A DNA stretch of 64,000 nucleotides from Flavonifractor sp. An10 (GCF_002161215.1 NZ_NFMB01000002.1:460199-524198), one strand, 5' to 3'. Shown: positions 42,549 through 51,624, counted from the stretch's first letter. Numbers and translations are program-made. The notes: generated from the letters alone by a model not told the origin.

Positions 42549-42594
42549 AGGACGAAAGCGTACTCTCCCCCCGGAGACAGAACGCCTTCGTCCT
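42549..42594 (-). promoter_or_regulatory. Attenuator-like leader hairpin of the symporter gene
   Basis: AGGACGAAGGCGT (minus strand, from 42,594) pairs with ACGCTTTCGTCCT (one wobble), enclosing a smaller CTCC/GGAG stem. TTTTCTTG follows. It starts within about ten bases of the expected transcript start, so transcription could stop before the gene. Confidence 0.6.
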
Positions 42595-42608
42595 AAACTA
42601 TGGGCCAT

Positions 42609-42637
42609 AGTATAGTACCGAAAGGCGCCCTTGTCAA
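42609..42637 (-). promoter_or_regulatory. Promoter of the symporter gene
   Basis: On the minus strand TTGACA (42,632-42,637), a 17-base spacer and TATACT (42,609-42,614). Confidence 0.85.
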
Positions 42638-42750
42638 GCGCGGGAATCAAACCGGGCGGAGAGGCGTGTCATCCCTCTCCCGGGCCGCCGGGCCGGCTGC
42701 GCAGTCTCCCCCCTCTCCTGGATTCGTATCCGTCCGCGGCGGCGTATTGC

Positions 42751-43590
42751 TCAAAGGGCGAGCTCCTCGTCGGTGACCTCTCCCTTGGCAACCACGTTGG
42801 TGGGGCCGGTGAGGAGGAGCCTCTCCACAGCTCCGTCCCGCACCTCCACGTCGATGACCAGCTCGCCGCCGGTCATCTGTACATGCACGTCCCGGCCGTC
42901 GGACTTCCCCTGGAGGGTGAGCACCGTAACCACCGAGCCGGTTCCCGTGCCGCAGGCGTGGGTGAAGTCCTCCACGCCCCGCTCATAGGTGCGCTCCCAG
43001 ATCTGCCCCGGGCCCTCCACCTCATAGAAGTTTACGTTGGCGCCCTTGGGAAATGCCGGGTGATGGCACAGTTTTCTGCCCAGCTCAAAAAGTCCCTGCT
43101 CCGGGAAGCGCCGGAGTCCGGAAATCGGAACTACCGCGTGGGGCAGGCCGGGACTGCCCAGCTCGATATAGGAGCAGTGATAGGTCACCCCGTCCACCTC
43201 CACGGGGTAGTCCAGCCTGAGCACCGTGGGGCTGTTGAGCTGAACCCTGTACTGGCGTCTGGTCATCCGCCAGCCGGTGACCAGGCCCGCGGTGGTCTGC
43301 ACCCGCTGCACCTCCCCGGCCAGGCCGTTGTCGCAGCCGTAGCGGCAGATGCACCGGGCGCCGTTGCCGCACATCTCGCCCACGCTGCCGTCGGAGTTGA
43401 AAAACAGCATCCGGTAATCGGCGTCCGTGGTGGGCTTCTCCACGATCATCAGCCCGTCGGCGCCGATGGACATGCGGCGGTCGCACAGCCGCCGGGCCAG
43501 GGCGGGGAAGGACTCGGCGGGAAGCCCCTCCACCATATTGTTGAGGATGATGAAATCATTCCCCGCGCCGTTCATTTTCCAAAACTGCAT
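42751..43590 (-). CDS. dapF: Diaminopimelate epimerase
   Basis: 279 residues from ATG 43590, behind AGGAGGGTTCC; the longer ORF start lies in non-family sequence. The two catalytic Cys are Cys74 (MCGNGARC) and Cys213 (ACGTGTGS). KMNGAGNDFI opens the N-terminal half. It converts LL- to meso-diaminopimelate for lysine and peptidoglycan. lysA is encoded 1.6 kb downstream in the same direction. Confidence 0.95.
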   Translation of the reverse strand: MQFWKMNGAGNDFIILNNMVEGLPAESFPALARRLCDRRMSIGADGLMIVEKPTTDADYRMLFFNSDGSVGEMCGNGARCICRYGCDNGLAGEVQRVQTTAGLVTGWRMTRRQYRVQLNSPTVLRLDYPVEVDGVTYHCSYIELGSPGLPHAVVPISGLRRFPEQGLFELGRKLCHHPAFPKGANVNFYEVEGPGQIWERTYERGVEDFTHACGTGTGSVVTVLTLQGKSDGRDVHVQMTGGELVIDVEVRDGAVERLLLTGPTNVVAKGEVTDEELAL

Positions 43591-43764
43591 GGCAGGAACC
43601 CTCCTGTTCGACTGGTTTTGCCAGGATAAAAAGCAAGAACGGTGCCACACCCGGGCGGCGGCGTATTTTCGCCGAATGGCACAAATAGCATGCCCCAAAT
43701 TTCATAACTCTTCCAAAAAAGACCGGGAGAACGGGGGCGGAGGGCCCGGAACCGGAGAAAAAAA

Positions 43765-43800
43765 CGGAAAGGGAGTTCGGATTTCCGAACTCCCTTTCCG
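43765..43800 (-). terminator. Terminator of the sigma-54 activator gene
   Basis: A perfect 16-bp stem (CGGAAAGGGAGTTCGG), a 4-base loop, then TTTTTTTCTCC on the minus strand. Confidence 0.92.
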
Positions 43801-43816
43801 GGAAACCGGACAAGCC

Positions 43817-45631
43817 CTAGGAGATCTGGTACTCCTTCAGCTTGCCGTAGAACACGGTTTTGGACAGGCCCAGCAGCTTCATGGCCTGGCTCCGGCTGCC
43901 GCCGCACTGGGCCAGGGTCTGGCGGAGGATCCGCTTCTCCTCCTGCTTCAGCCGCTCCCGCAGGGTGAGCTGGACGGGCTGGCTCTCCACGCAGATGTGC
44001 TCGGCATAGATGAGCTCCGACTCAGAGAGGGCCACGGCCCGCTCCAGTACGTTCTCCAGCTCCCGGATGTTGCCGGGCCAGTTGTAGGAGAGCAGCTTGT
44101 CGAAGGCCTCGCCGGACAGGCTCTTGGGGGGCACGCCGTACTTCTGGGGGATCTTCTCCATCAGCCGGTCGATGAGGAAGCAGATGTCCTCCGGGCAGCT
44201 GCGCAGGGGCGGCAGCTCCACGGAGAAGGCGCTGAGCCGGTAATAGAGATCCTGCCGGAACCGGCCGGCGGCCACCTCTGCCTTCAGATCCCGGTTTGTG
44301 GCGGCCAGGATGCGCACATCCACCGGGATGGTGCGGGTGGAGCCCACCCGCACCACCACCTTGTTCTGGATCACATTGAGCAGCTTGGCCTGGATATGAA
44401 GGGGGATCTCGCCGATCTCGTCCAGAAAGATGGTGCCGCCGTCGGCGGCCTCAAAGAAGCCGGCCTTGCCCCGGGGGTTGGCCCCGGTGAAGGCGCCCCC
44501 CACATAGCCGAACATCTCGCTCTCAAAAAGGGTGGGGGAGAGGGTGGAGCAGTCCACCGGCACGTAGGGGCCCTTCCGGGGCTGGGCCCGGGCGATGGTC
44601 TGGGCCAGGAAGGACTTTCCGGTGCCGCTCTCACCGGTGATCAGGATATTGCAGTCCAGCTGGGACAGCTTGTAGGCCAGGTGGCGCACCGCAGCCGCGG
44701 TGGTGCCGAAGCCGAAGAGCTCGGCAAAGGGGGCCTCCTGGGGCGCCTCGCTGCGGGCGCTCTCCCGGTAGGTGCGCTCGGCGGACTTGATGGCGTTGTT
44801 GCGCTCCAGGATGGTGGTGTGGATGTCCTCGATGCTGCGGAACTTGACGATCACCTCGTCGGGCAGGCCGTCCGCCCCGGGGACGGGGAGGAGGGAGGCC
44901 ACCAGCTCGTAGCCGTTGATCTCGTACTCGGCGTCCTCATACCGGGGCACCTGGCCGCTGAAAATCCGGGCCAGATGGCGCTCAAACCGCTCCCCCTCGA
45001 AGAACTCCCGGAAGTGGTAGCCCACCACCTTCATCTCCAGGCCGGGGCGCTTTTCAATGTAGGCCCCGCCCCGGAGCAGGCTGCCCGCGCCCTCCTTCCG
45101 GGCGGAATAGCCCTTCTCCTCCCAGAACTTCACCTGGCCGGTGCCGCGCTCCAGCGCCACCAGCTGGCCGATGCACTGAAAGTAGTCGATGGAATAGGTG
45201 GTGTCCCTCACCTGGACGGACACGGTGTGGGGCTCGATGGAGAGCCGGAGGGGAATCCCGTCCCAGACGGTCTCCAGCTGGAGGCTCTCCGCGTCCTGGC
45301 CGGGGAGGAACTTGTAGACCGGCCGCTGCCCGGGGTCGTCGAAGGCCCCCACGGCCACCAGCCGGTCTCCGGTGCGCAGCCTGGGCTCCCGGATGCCGAT
45401 GCGCTCCAGATCCTCCGGCCGCAGCTCCCCGTCGTCGGCGCCGATTTCGGTGTCCGCCACCAGAACCAGATCCCCCGGCTCCAGCCGGCCGGCGGGGTGG
45501 GAGTGCTGGCTGTGGTTATACAGGCCAAAGCGGTTTTTGGCCTGCTGGTTGATGTGGGTGATGATCCCCTCCCGATCCAGGGTAAAGATGGCGTGGGAGG
45601 AGGTATCCAAAAGACTCTGCAGAAGCTCCAT
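43817..45631 (-). CDS. Sigma-54-dependent transcriptional activator (PrdR-like)
   Basis: 604 residues. PAS-like domains lie at about 10-75 (HAIFTLDREGIITHINQQAKNRFG) and in the 150-270 region. The AAA+ domain has Walker A GESGTGKS, GAFTGA (YVGGAFTGANPRG) for sigma-54 contact, and FLDEIGEIPLHIQAKLL. The C-terminal Fis helix-turn-helix is SRSQAMKLLGLSKTVFYGKLK. It would drive transcription from -24/-12 promoters on a small-molecule cue. I found no convincing -24/-12 site near it, so the target is unknown. Confidence 0.9.
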   Translation of the reverse strand: MELLQSLLDTSSHAIFTLDREGIITHINQQAKNRFGLYNHSQHSHPAGRLEPGDLVLVADTEIGADDGELRPEDLERIGIREPRLRTGDRLVAVGAFDDPGQRPVYKFLPGQDAESLQLETVWDGIPLRLSIEPHTVSVQVRDTTYSIDYFQCIGQLVALERGTGQVKFWEEKGYSARKEGAGSLLRGGAYIEKRPGLEMKVVGYHFREFFEGERFERHLARIFSGQVPRYEDAEYEINGYELVASLLPVPGADGLPDEVIVKFRSIEDIHTTILERNNAIKSAERTYRESARSEAPQEAPFAELFGFGTTAAAVRHLAYKLSQLDCNILITGESGTGKSFLAQTIARAQPRKGPYVPVDCSTLSPTLFESEMFGYVGGAFTGANPRGKAGFFEAADGGTIFLDEIGEIPLHIQAKLLNVIQNKVVVRVGSTRTIPVDVRILAATNRDLKAEVAAGRFRQDLYYRLSAFSVELPPLRSCPEDICFLIDRLMEKIPQKYGVPPKSLSGEAFDKLLSYNWPGNIRELENVLERAVALSESELIYAEHICVESQPVQLTLRERLKQEEKRILRQTLAQCGGSRSQAMKLLGLSKTVFYGKLKEYQIS

Positions 45632-45755
45632 AGGCGGACTCCTTTCCGTACAGTGCGGGGTTTCCCCTATTGTACTAAAGAACGGCGGGGATGTAAATAC
45701 GGCGGCCCGACAAACCGCAGGAGAGGGGGCGGTTCAGCCCCGGGAGTATTTTTAG

Positions 45756-45784
45756 TTGAGAACAGGGGCGCTCTATGGTATAAT
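45756..45784 (+). promoter_or_regulatory. Promoter of the GGDEF gene
   Basis: TTGAGA (45,756-45,761), a 17-base spacer and TATAAT (45,779-45,784). Confidence 0.8.
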
Positions 45785-45878
45785 AATTTCAAAATCAGAT
45801 GCGCCCCAAATGGAGGTGGGGCGCGGTTGTACGCACACTTTGCGACATAATAAACATTCTGTCAATGGGGGGCTTACT

Positions 45879-47198
45879 ATGTCGGAAGCGTTTGAGGGCA
45901 GAGCCGGAGGAATGGCGGCATATCAGGAGCTGGCGGAGGCGCTGGAGGAGCGGTATTTCGCCATTCTGCGCGTGGAGCCGGAGGCGGATCAGGTGCTGGT
46001 GCTCCAGAGCGTGGACAACCCGGAGCACATGGGGAAGACGCTGTCCTGGACGGCGCACCTGGAGCGGTACGGGGCCTTTCTGGCGGAGCCGGCACGGGAG
46101 AAGACGATGCGGCGCCTGTCCGCCCGGGCCCTGCTGGAGTCCTGCCGCAGGGGAGAGAAGGGGATCTCCCTCAACCTGGACTATGTCCGGGGAGGGCGAA
46201 CCAACTGGGTGACCGTTGTTACGCGGAACAGGGTGCAGAAGGACGGCCGGTTCCGCTGCTTCGTGTTTGTGCGGCAGACCAATGAGGAGCACCTGCGCCA
46301 GAGGATCATTGATCTGTACGTCTACAATACATGTGATTTCTTTATCTGCCTGGATGCCAGGAACAACAGCTACGTCATGTTCAGCGGCAGCGAGTCGGAC
46401 ACGCCTCTGCCGCCGGAGATCTGCGACGATTATGAGGCCCTGGTGGTGGACTATACCAGGGATTTCGTGGTGCCGGAGGATCGCGAAATGGTGATCCGGG
46501 AGATGCGCACGGCCCGGGTGCTGGAGCAGCTGGAGCGCCACGGGGTGCACAACATCTACTTCGGGGTGGAGGATCCGGTGCGGGGCTATACCCGCAAGCA
46601 GCTGCGATACCAGTACTATGACCGCCGGGCCCAGCTCATCCTGTTCTCCCGCAGCGATGTGACGGGAATTTATCTGGAGGAGCGGGCCCGTCAGAAGGAG
46701 CTTCGGGAGGCCCGGCGCCTGGCGGAGACCGACCCGCTGACCGGCCTGTATAACTACGGCGGGATCGGCCGGCGCATCTCCAGGATCCTGGAGGAGGATG
46801 CGGCGCCGTCCGCCCTCCTGTTCCTGGATCTGGACAACTTCAAGCAGATCAACGATTCCATGGGTCACCAGGAGGGGGATCGGCTGCTGCGGAAGGTGAG
46901 CCGGGTTCTGCAGATGCAGAGCGGCGAGGGGGCGCTCCAGGGCCGGGTGGGCGGCGATGAATTTGTGGTGTTCCTGCGGCGCATCCGGGGGCGGGAGCAG
47001 GCGGCGGACTGCGCCAGGCGCATCTGCGAGGCGGTAAGCCGCCTCTCCCTGCCGGAAAACGGGTCGCTGCCCATCTCGTGCAGCATCGGCGTGGCGCTGG
47101 CGCCGGAGGACGGATGGGACTACCGGACGCTGTGCATGGCGGCGGACAGGCGGGCCTACCGGGCCAAGGCCCAGGGGAAGAACCGGTTTCTGCTGTAG
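45879..47198 (+). CDS. Diguanylate cyclase (GGDEF protein)
   Basis: 439 residues from ATG 45879; earlier in-frame ATG codons overlap the promoter. The first 270 residues form a sensory region, with a possible PAS-like fold at about 135-230 (FFICLDARNNSYVMFSG). The GGDEF domain (280-439) has TDPLTGLYNYGG, DLDNFKQINDSMGHQEGD and an intact GGDEF, so it should make cyclic di-GMP. No RxxD inhibitory site is seen before GGDEF. No membrane helix, so it is cytosolic. Confidence 0.92.
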   Translation: MSEAFEGRAGGMAAYQELAEALEERYFAILRVEPEADQVLVLQSVDNPEHMGKTLSWTAHLERYGAFLAEPAREKTMRRLSARALLESCRRGEKGISLNLDYVRGGRTNWVTVVTRNRVQKDGRFRCFVFVRQTNEEHLRQRIIDLYVYNTCDFFICLDARNNSYVMFSGSESDTPLPPEICDDYEALVVDYTRDFVVPEDREMVIREMRTARVLEQLERHGVHNIYFGVEDPVRGYTRKQLRYQYYDRRAQLILFSRSDVTGIYLEERARQKELREARRLAETDPLTGLYNYGGIGRRISRILEEDAAPSALLFLDLDNFKQINDSMGHQEGDRLLRKVSRVLQMQSGEGALQGRVGGDEFVVFLRRIRGREQAADCARRICEAVSRLSLPENGSLPISCSIGVALAPEDGWDYRTLCMAADRRAYRAKAQGKNRFLL

Positions 47199-47349
47199 GG
47201 CCGGCTTCCGGTCTGCGCGGCCGGAGGGGGCTGTATCTGCCAGTGCAATACCCCTATAAAAAGGACATATAAGCGGCGGCGGGGAAAGCATGCTATAATG
47301 GGAAAAACGGCGCGTCTGCGCCGGACTGACCATTTAAGGGGGAAGTGCA

Positions 47350-48303
47350 ATGGCGATCCAAGGAATTTTCGGCCCCATCGACCCGGCGGAGCTGGGGCAG
47401 ACCCTGATACACGAGCATCTGACCTGCGCGGACTGGTCTATGCGGATGAACTTCGGCGGGAAGTTCTTCGACTTTGACCAGGTGGCGGCCATGGCGGAGG
47501 GCCAGCTGAACAAGGCCAAGGCCCTGGGTGTGCGCACCGTGGTGGACGGCACCCCCATCAACCTGGGGCGGGATATCCACCTGATCCGGGAGGTGTCCCG
47601 GCGCACCGGCCTGAACTTCATCGCCTCCACCGGCTTCTACTATCAGGAGGAGCCCTGGCTGGGCATGCGGGACGAGGAGCAGATCTACGACCTGCTGATG
47701 GGGGACTGCGTGGACGGCATCGCCGGCACCGACAGCAGGCCGGGCATTCTCAAGGCCGGCGTGGCCCGGGCGGGACTCACCCCGCTGCTGCGCAAGGTGC
47801 TCCACGCCACCGGCCGGGTGGCGAAGGAGACCGGCCTGCCCCTGTTCTGCCACCACGACCCGGCCATCAAAAACGGCGGGGAGATCCTGGATCTGCTGGC
47901 CGGCTGCGGCGTGCCCGCCTCCAAGGTGATCCTGGGCCACAGCGGCGATTCCACCGATCTGGAGTACCTCACCGCCATGCTGGAGCGGGGCTGCTGGCTG
48001 GGCATGGATCGCTTCGGCTTCTGCGACAAGGATCTGGCTCTGGAGCCCCGGGTGGACACCATCGCCGCCCTGTGCAAGGCGGGCTGGGGCCACCGGCTGC
48101 TGCTCAGCCACGACTGGGCCGCCTACCTGGCCTTCTGGGACAGCTGGGAGACCACCAAGGGCTCCGACTGGATGAACCTGGAGGAGGACTACACCTTCAT
48201 CCACCGGCGCGTCCTGCCCGCCCTCAGGGAGAAGGGCCTGGATCAGGCCGCGGTGGACGCCCTGCTGGTGGACAATCCCCGGGCCTTCTTCGAGGGGAAC
48301 TGA
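47350..48303 (+). CDS. Phosphotriesterase-family metal hydrolase
   Basis: 317 residues. Metal ligands: HEH (21-23), the Lys that would be carboxylated (Lys135, PGILKAG), His in FCHHDP and GHSGD, and Asp in LLSHDWA. This is the amidohydrolase fold of phosphotriesterase-related proteins, many of which are lactonases. RBS GGGGGAAGTGCA. It is convergent with the BKACE operon. A lactone or ester tied to that pathway would be attractive, but the sequence does not show it. Confidence 0.88.
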   Translation: MAIQGIFGPIDPAELGQTLIHEHLTCADWSMRMNFGGKFFDFDQVAAMAEGQLNKAKALGVRTVVDGTPINLGRDIHLIREVSRRTGLNFIASTGFYYQEEPWLGMRDEEQIYDLLMGDCVDGIAGTDSRPGILKAGVARAGLTPLLRKVLHATGRVAKETGLPLFCHHDPAIKNGGEILDLLAGCGVPASKVILGHSGDSTDLEYLTAMLERGCWLGMDRFGFCDKDLALEPRVDTIAALCKAGWGHRLLLSHDWAAYLAFWDSWETTKGSDWMNLEEDYTFIHRRVLPALREKGLDQAAVDALLVDNPRAFFEGN

Positions 48304-48334
48304 GCCGCACGGACAACTGCACATCAGCAGAGAA

Positions 48335-48364
48335 CGGGCCGGACATCGTCGGATGTCCGGCCCG
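48335..48364 (+). terminator. Terminator of the phosphotriesterase-like gene
   Basis: CGGGCCGGACATC pairs with GATGTCCGGCCCG, then CTTTTCC. Confidence 0.85.
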
Positions 48365-48411
48365 CTTTTCCTGTCCGCCTGGCGGGGATGCCGGGGCCGT
48401 CCCGCCTCAAG

Positions 48412-48468
48412 AAAAAGACAGTGTTTCGCCGGAACAGGACCCTGTTTCAGCGAAGCACTGTCTTTTTG
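48412..48468 (-). terminator. Terminator of the retro-Claisen operon
   Basis: AAAAAGACAGTG pairs with CACTGTCTTTTT across a structured 30-base loop. A run of T residues and CTTG follow on the minus strand. It lies about 40 bases after the BKACE stop. Confidence 0.85.
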
Positions 48469-48506
48469 CCTAAAAGGAAAGCTGAGGGGGAAGGCCCTCC
48501 GGGGAA

Positions 48507-49391
48507 TTACACAATCCCCAGCGCGGCTCTTACCTTGTCACCGTCGAAGGCGGGGATGCCCAGCATCTGGCGGGCCTCGGCGGGGGTGGCGGGGGTGTTG
48601 CCGAAGGCCTTGACGGCGGACACGGCCCGCTCCACCAGCATGTGGTTGGTGGCCATGACCTTCTCGCCGTTCTCCTTCACCTCGAACACCACGTTGTCCT
48701 CCATGCCCACGCGGATGTGGCCGCCCAGAGCCAGGGCCGCGAACATGATGGGCAGGTGGCCCTTGCCCACGCCGAAGGCAGACCAGGTGGAGCCGGCGGG
48801 GATGTGCTGGGTCAGGTAGAGCAGGTTCTCCACGGTGGCAGGCATGCCGCCCAGCACGCCCAGGCAGAACTGGAAGTGGCAGGGGGTGGACAGGTGGCCC
48901 TTCTTCACAAAGTAGTTGGCCACGCCCAGCATGCCGGCGTCAAAGATCTCCAGCTCCGGCTTGATGCCCTTCTCCATGTAGAGGTCGCCCAGCTTCTGGA
49001 GGAACTGGGGGGAGTTGATGAACACGCCGCCGGGCATCCAGTTGAAGGAGCCAGCGTCGTAGGAGCCCATCTCGATGCCGGGCAGCTCCCTGTGGTGGGC
49101 CATGCGCTCGTCGTCGGTGGCGGGGTGCTGGGGGGAGGCGCCGGAGGAGGTGCAGTTGATGACCACGTCGCAGTCCTTGTGGCTGCGAATGAGGCGGATG
49201 GTCTCCCGGAACTTCTCCTTGTCCATGGCGCCCAGGCCGTCGTCGGCGCGCATGTGCAGGTGGACGATGGCGGCGCCGGTCTTCCAGGCGTCATAGGCCT
49301 CGTCGGCGATCTGCTGGGGGGTCTCAGGGATCTTGTAGCCAGCGGGGGTCACCGCGCCGGTGAGCGCGGCGGTGATGATGGTCTTTGCCAT
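48507..49391 (-). CDS. Beta-keto acid cleavage enzyme (BKACE / Kce family)
   Basis: 294 residues, the usual length. The zinc ligands HLHMR (His44, His46) and the later His in the second metal segment are present. The substrate loop reads MGSYDAGSFNWMPGG, and DNVVF/VGMED lies near the end. The family joins a beta-keto acid with acetyl-CoA and releases acetoacetyl-CoA plus a shorter acid; the first known member cleaves 3-keto-5-aminohexanoate in lysine fermentation. No other lysine-fermentation gene is nearby, so the substrate here differs or is unknown. It is last in a ten-gene operon. Confidence 0.9.
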   Translation of the reverse strand: MAKTIITAALTGAVTPAGYKIPETPQQIADEAYDAWKTGAAIVHLHMRADDGLGAMDKEKFRETIRLIRSHKDCDVVINCTSSGASPQHPATDDERMAHHRELPGIEMGSYDAGSFNWMPGGVFINSPQFLQKLGDLYMEKGIKPELEIFDAGMLGVANYFVKKGHLSTPCHFQFCLGVLGGMPATVENLLYLTQHIPAGSTWSAFGVGKGHLPIMFAALALGGHIRVGMEDNVVFEVKENGEKVMATNHMLVERAVSAVKAFGNTPATPAEARQMLGIPAFDGDKVRAALGIV

Positions 49392-49466
49392 AGCGGTTCC
49401 ACTCCTTATTATAATATGCGCGGGAAGAAGGGACGCAGTGACCGCCCCTTCTTCCGCAGAACAGAA

Positions 49467-50480
49467 TTAAAATTCGTAGCCTTCCGGCTCGTTGCTGTGC
49501 TCAAAGGTAAAGGGGTTCTCGATCTCACCCGCGTTTACCTTCTTCCACCACTCGGCGGCCTTCTGGGGCATGGTGCGCCAGGACTCGGCGGTCTGGGGCT
49601 CCTCCATGTCGTGGGTGGCGTAGCGCCAGTCGCCCACGCGGCTGATGTACTTCTCGTCCTGCTGGGCGGAGTTCTCGTCGCCCAGATCGCCGGCGGCGAC
49701 GCGGAGCAGGGAGCCGTACTGCTCGCTGACGGTGTGCAGCTTCAGATCCTCTACCAGCAGCTTCTTCAGGGGCCGCTTGGCCAGGTTGGACATGATGGTG
49801 CGGTTCTCGTAGGGCATGGTCTTGAGCATCCGGGCGATCTCCCAGGCGCGCTCCACCACCTTGCCCTTGGGCAGCACCTCGTTGACCATGCCCCAGTCCA
49901 GCATCTGCTGGGCGGTGAACTGGCGGGAGGTCATCATGTAGTAGTTGCCCCGCTTGGTGCCGAAGTAGTGCTGGCACATCAGGCCCATGCCGTCGCCGGG
50001 CACCAGGCCGCCCTGGGCGTGGGGCACCTCCATCTTGGTGTCCTCGGAGCACAGGGTGATGTCGCACAGCATGGCAGAATCCCAGTGGAAGCCGGGGCCG
50101 GGGATGGCGCCGATGGTGGGCACGTCCAGATCAAAGATCATGTTCTTGATCAGGTTGGTGTCGTCGAAGTACTGGTGCTGGAACCGCTGGGTGGGCAGCT
50201 GGGAGTAGGTCTCCCAGCCGTTGGCGTCGGACTCGATCATCCAGTTGTCGCCGATGTGGGTGTAGATGATGATCTCGTTTTTGAAGTCCAGGCTCAGCCA
50301 GCGGGTGAGCTGGCTCATGGCCCGGTGGGACATGCCGCTGTGGTGCATGGGGCCGTCGTTGGTCTTCCAGGTGACCTGCACGATGCCGTCCTCACGCTTC
50401 AGGTCGGCGAAGTCCTTGAACCACTCTTTATACTCGTCAAACTCGGGCAGCTTGACGTAATCAGCCATAGGCTTTCCCAT
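49467..50480 (-). CDS. 6-Oxocamphor-hydrolase-like crotonase, copy A
   Basis: 337 residues, about 75 longer than normal enoyl-CoA hydratases. The crotonase core is clear (DLDVPTIGAIPGPGFHWDSAMLCDITLCSEDT, then HAQGGLVPGDGMGL). The His in GFHWDSAML and Asp in VPGDG fit, from memory, the catalytic pattern of 6-oxocamphor hydrolase, which cleaves cyclic beta-diketones hydrolytically, rather than CoA-ester enzymes. Over 75% identical to the upstream copy by eye, with a differing last 50 residues. RBS GGAGGAAAATACC. Confidence 0.82.
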   Translation of the reverse strand: MGKPMADYVKLPEFDEYKEWFKDFADLKREDGIVQVTWKTNDGPMHHSGMSHRAMSQLTRWLSLDFKNEIIIYTHIGDNWMIESDANGWETYSQLPTQRFQHQYFDDTNLIKNMIFDLDVPTIGAIPGPGFHWDSAMLCDITLCSEDTKMEVPHAQGGLVPGDGMGLMCQHYFGTKRGNYYMMTSRQFTAQQMLDWGMVNEVLPKGKVVERAWEIARMLKTMPYENRTIMSNLAKRPLKKLLVEDLKLHTVSEQYGSLLRVAAGDLGDENSAQQDEKYISRVGDWRYATHDMEEPQTAESWRTMPQKAAEWWKKVNAGEIENPFTFEHSNEPEGYEF

Positions 50481-50520
50481 GGTATTTTCCTCCTCAATAC
50501 TCGTCCGTGTGTGGAGAAGC

Positions 50521-51552
50521 TTACTTGCTGCTGCCGTCGGCGGGCTCGGGACGATAGGGCTTCACGGGCCGCTTGGGGTCGAAGGGGTTGACCTCGCGGC
50601 CGGCCTCGACCTCCTTGAACCACTCGATGGGCTTGGTGCGGAAGCCGGCCCAGCTCTCCCGGGTGGGGGGCTGCTGCATCCAGTCGTGGCAGTAGCGCCA
50701 GTCGTTGGTCTGGCTGATGTACTTCTCGTCCTGCTGGGCGGCGTTGCGGTCGCCCATGTCGCCGGCGGCGATGCGGAGCAGGGAGCCGTACTGCTCGCTG
50801 ACGGTGTGCAGCTTCAGATCCTCCACCAGCAGCTTCTTCAGGGGCCGCTTGGCCAGGTTGGACATGATGGTGCGGTTTTCATAGGGCATGGTCTTGAGCA
50901 TCCGGGCGATCTCCCAGGCGCGGGCCATGACCTGATCCTTGGGCACCACCTCGCTGACCATGCCCCAGTCCAGCATCTGCTGGGCAGTCCACTGGCGGGC
51001 GGTCATCATGTAGTAGTTGCCCCGCTTGGTGCCGAAGAAGTGCTGGGCCATCAGGCCCATGCCGTCGCCGGGCACCAGGCCGCCGTGGGCGTGGGGCACC
51101 TCGATCCAGGTGTCGTCGGAGCAGATGGTGATGTCGCTGAGCATGGCGGAATCCCAGTGGAAGCCGGGGCCGGGGAGCACGCCGATGGTGGGCACGTCCA
51201 GATCAAAGATCATGTTCTTGATCAGGTTGGTGTCGTCGAAATACTGGTGCTGGAACCGCTGGGTGGGCAGCTCGGAGTAGGTCTCCCAGCCGTTGGGGTC
51301 GGACTCGGTCATCCAGCTGTCGCCGATGTGGGTGAAGATGATGATCTCGTTCTTCCAGTCCATGGACAGGATGCGCACCAGCTGGCTGATGGCCCGGTGG
51401 GACATGCCGCTGTGGTGCATGGGGCCGTCCAGGGTCTTCCAGGTGACCTGCAGGATGCCGTCCTCCCGGTACAGATCGGCGAAATCCTTGAACCACTCCT
51501 TGTACTCGTCCAGCTGGGGCAGTTTGACGTAATCGGCTAAGGGCTTACCCAT
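50521..51552 (-). CDS. 6-Oxocamphor-hydrolase-like crotonase, copy B
   Basis: 343 residues from ATG 51552, with GGAGGAGAT upstream; a GTG or ATG five codons earlier would overlap that site. It has the same core as copy A (GFHWDSAMLSDITICSDDT, HAHGGLVPGDGMGL). A 43-residue stretch from MLKTMPYENR to QYGSLLR is identical in both. Differences cluster in the acid-binding loop (TKME against TWIE) and in the C-terminal 50 residues. The pair may form a mixed oligomer or act on successive substrates. Confidence 0.82.
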   Translation of the reverse strand: MGKPLADYVKLPQLDEYKEWFKDFADLYREDGILQVTWKTLDGPMHHSGMSHRAISQLVRILSMDWKNEIIIFTHIGDSWMTESDPNGWETYSELPTQRFQHQYFDDTNLIKNMIFDLDVPTIGVLPGPGFHWDSAMLSDITICSDDTWIEVPHAHGGLVPGDGMGLMAQHFFGTKRGNYYMMTARQWTAQQMLDWGMVSEVVPKDQVMARAWEIARMLKTMPYENRTIMSNLAKRPLKKLLVEDLKLHTVSEQYGSLLRIAAGDMGDRNAAQQDEKYISQTNDWRYCHDWMQQPPTRESWAGFRTKPIEWFKEVEAGREVNPFDPKRPVKPYRPEPADGSSK

Positions 51553-51624
51553 GTTGATCTCCTCCAATGTTTTGTTTTGATTGTGTTGTATATCCGTCCC
51601 AGGCGGCCTGGGATGTTTTTGAAA

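Noticed and set aside
42540..42600. A lysine riboswitch before the symporter
   Set aside because: The leader is about 50 bases of simple hairpin; the multi-helix lysine riboswitch core is absent.
43670..43700. A sigma-54 promoter at TGGCACAAATAGCAT
   Set aside because: The GG and GC pairs are not ten bases apart, and no gene starts downstream in that direction.
43427..45850. An 807-codon plus-strand ORF opposite the sigma-54 activator
   Set aside because: It spans a gene end and a strong terminator, has no family features, and is explained by codon bias on the other strand.
48507..49391. Lysine fermentation as the role of the BKACE operon
   Set aside because: No lysine aminomutase or 3,5-diaminohexanoate dehydrogenase gene is present, and the dehydrogenase here is of the hydroxyacid type.
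48642..51540. Long His/Val/Gly-rich plus-strand ORFs opposite BKACE and crotonase genes
   Set aside because: Composition is the reverse complement of biased codons; the minus-strand products have clear catalytic motifs.
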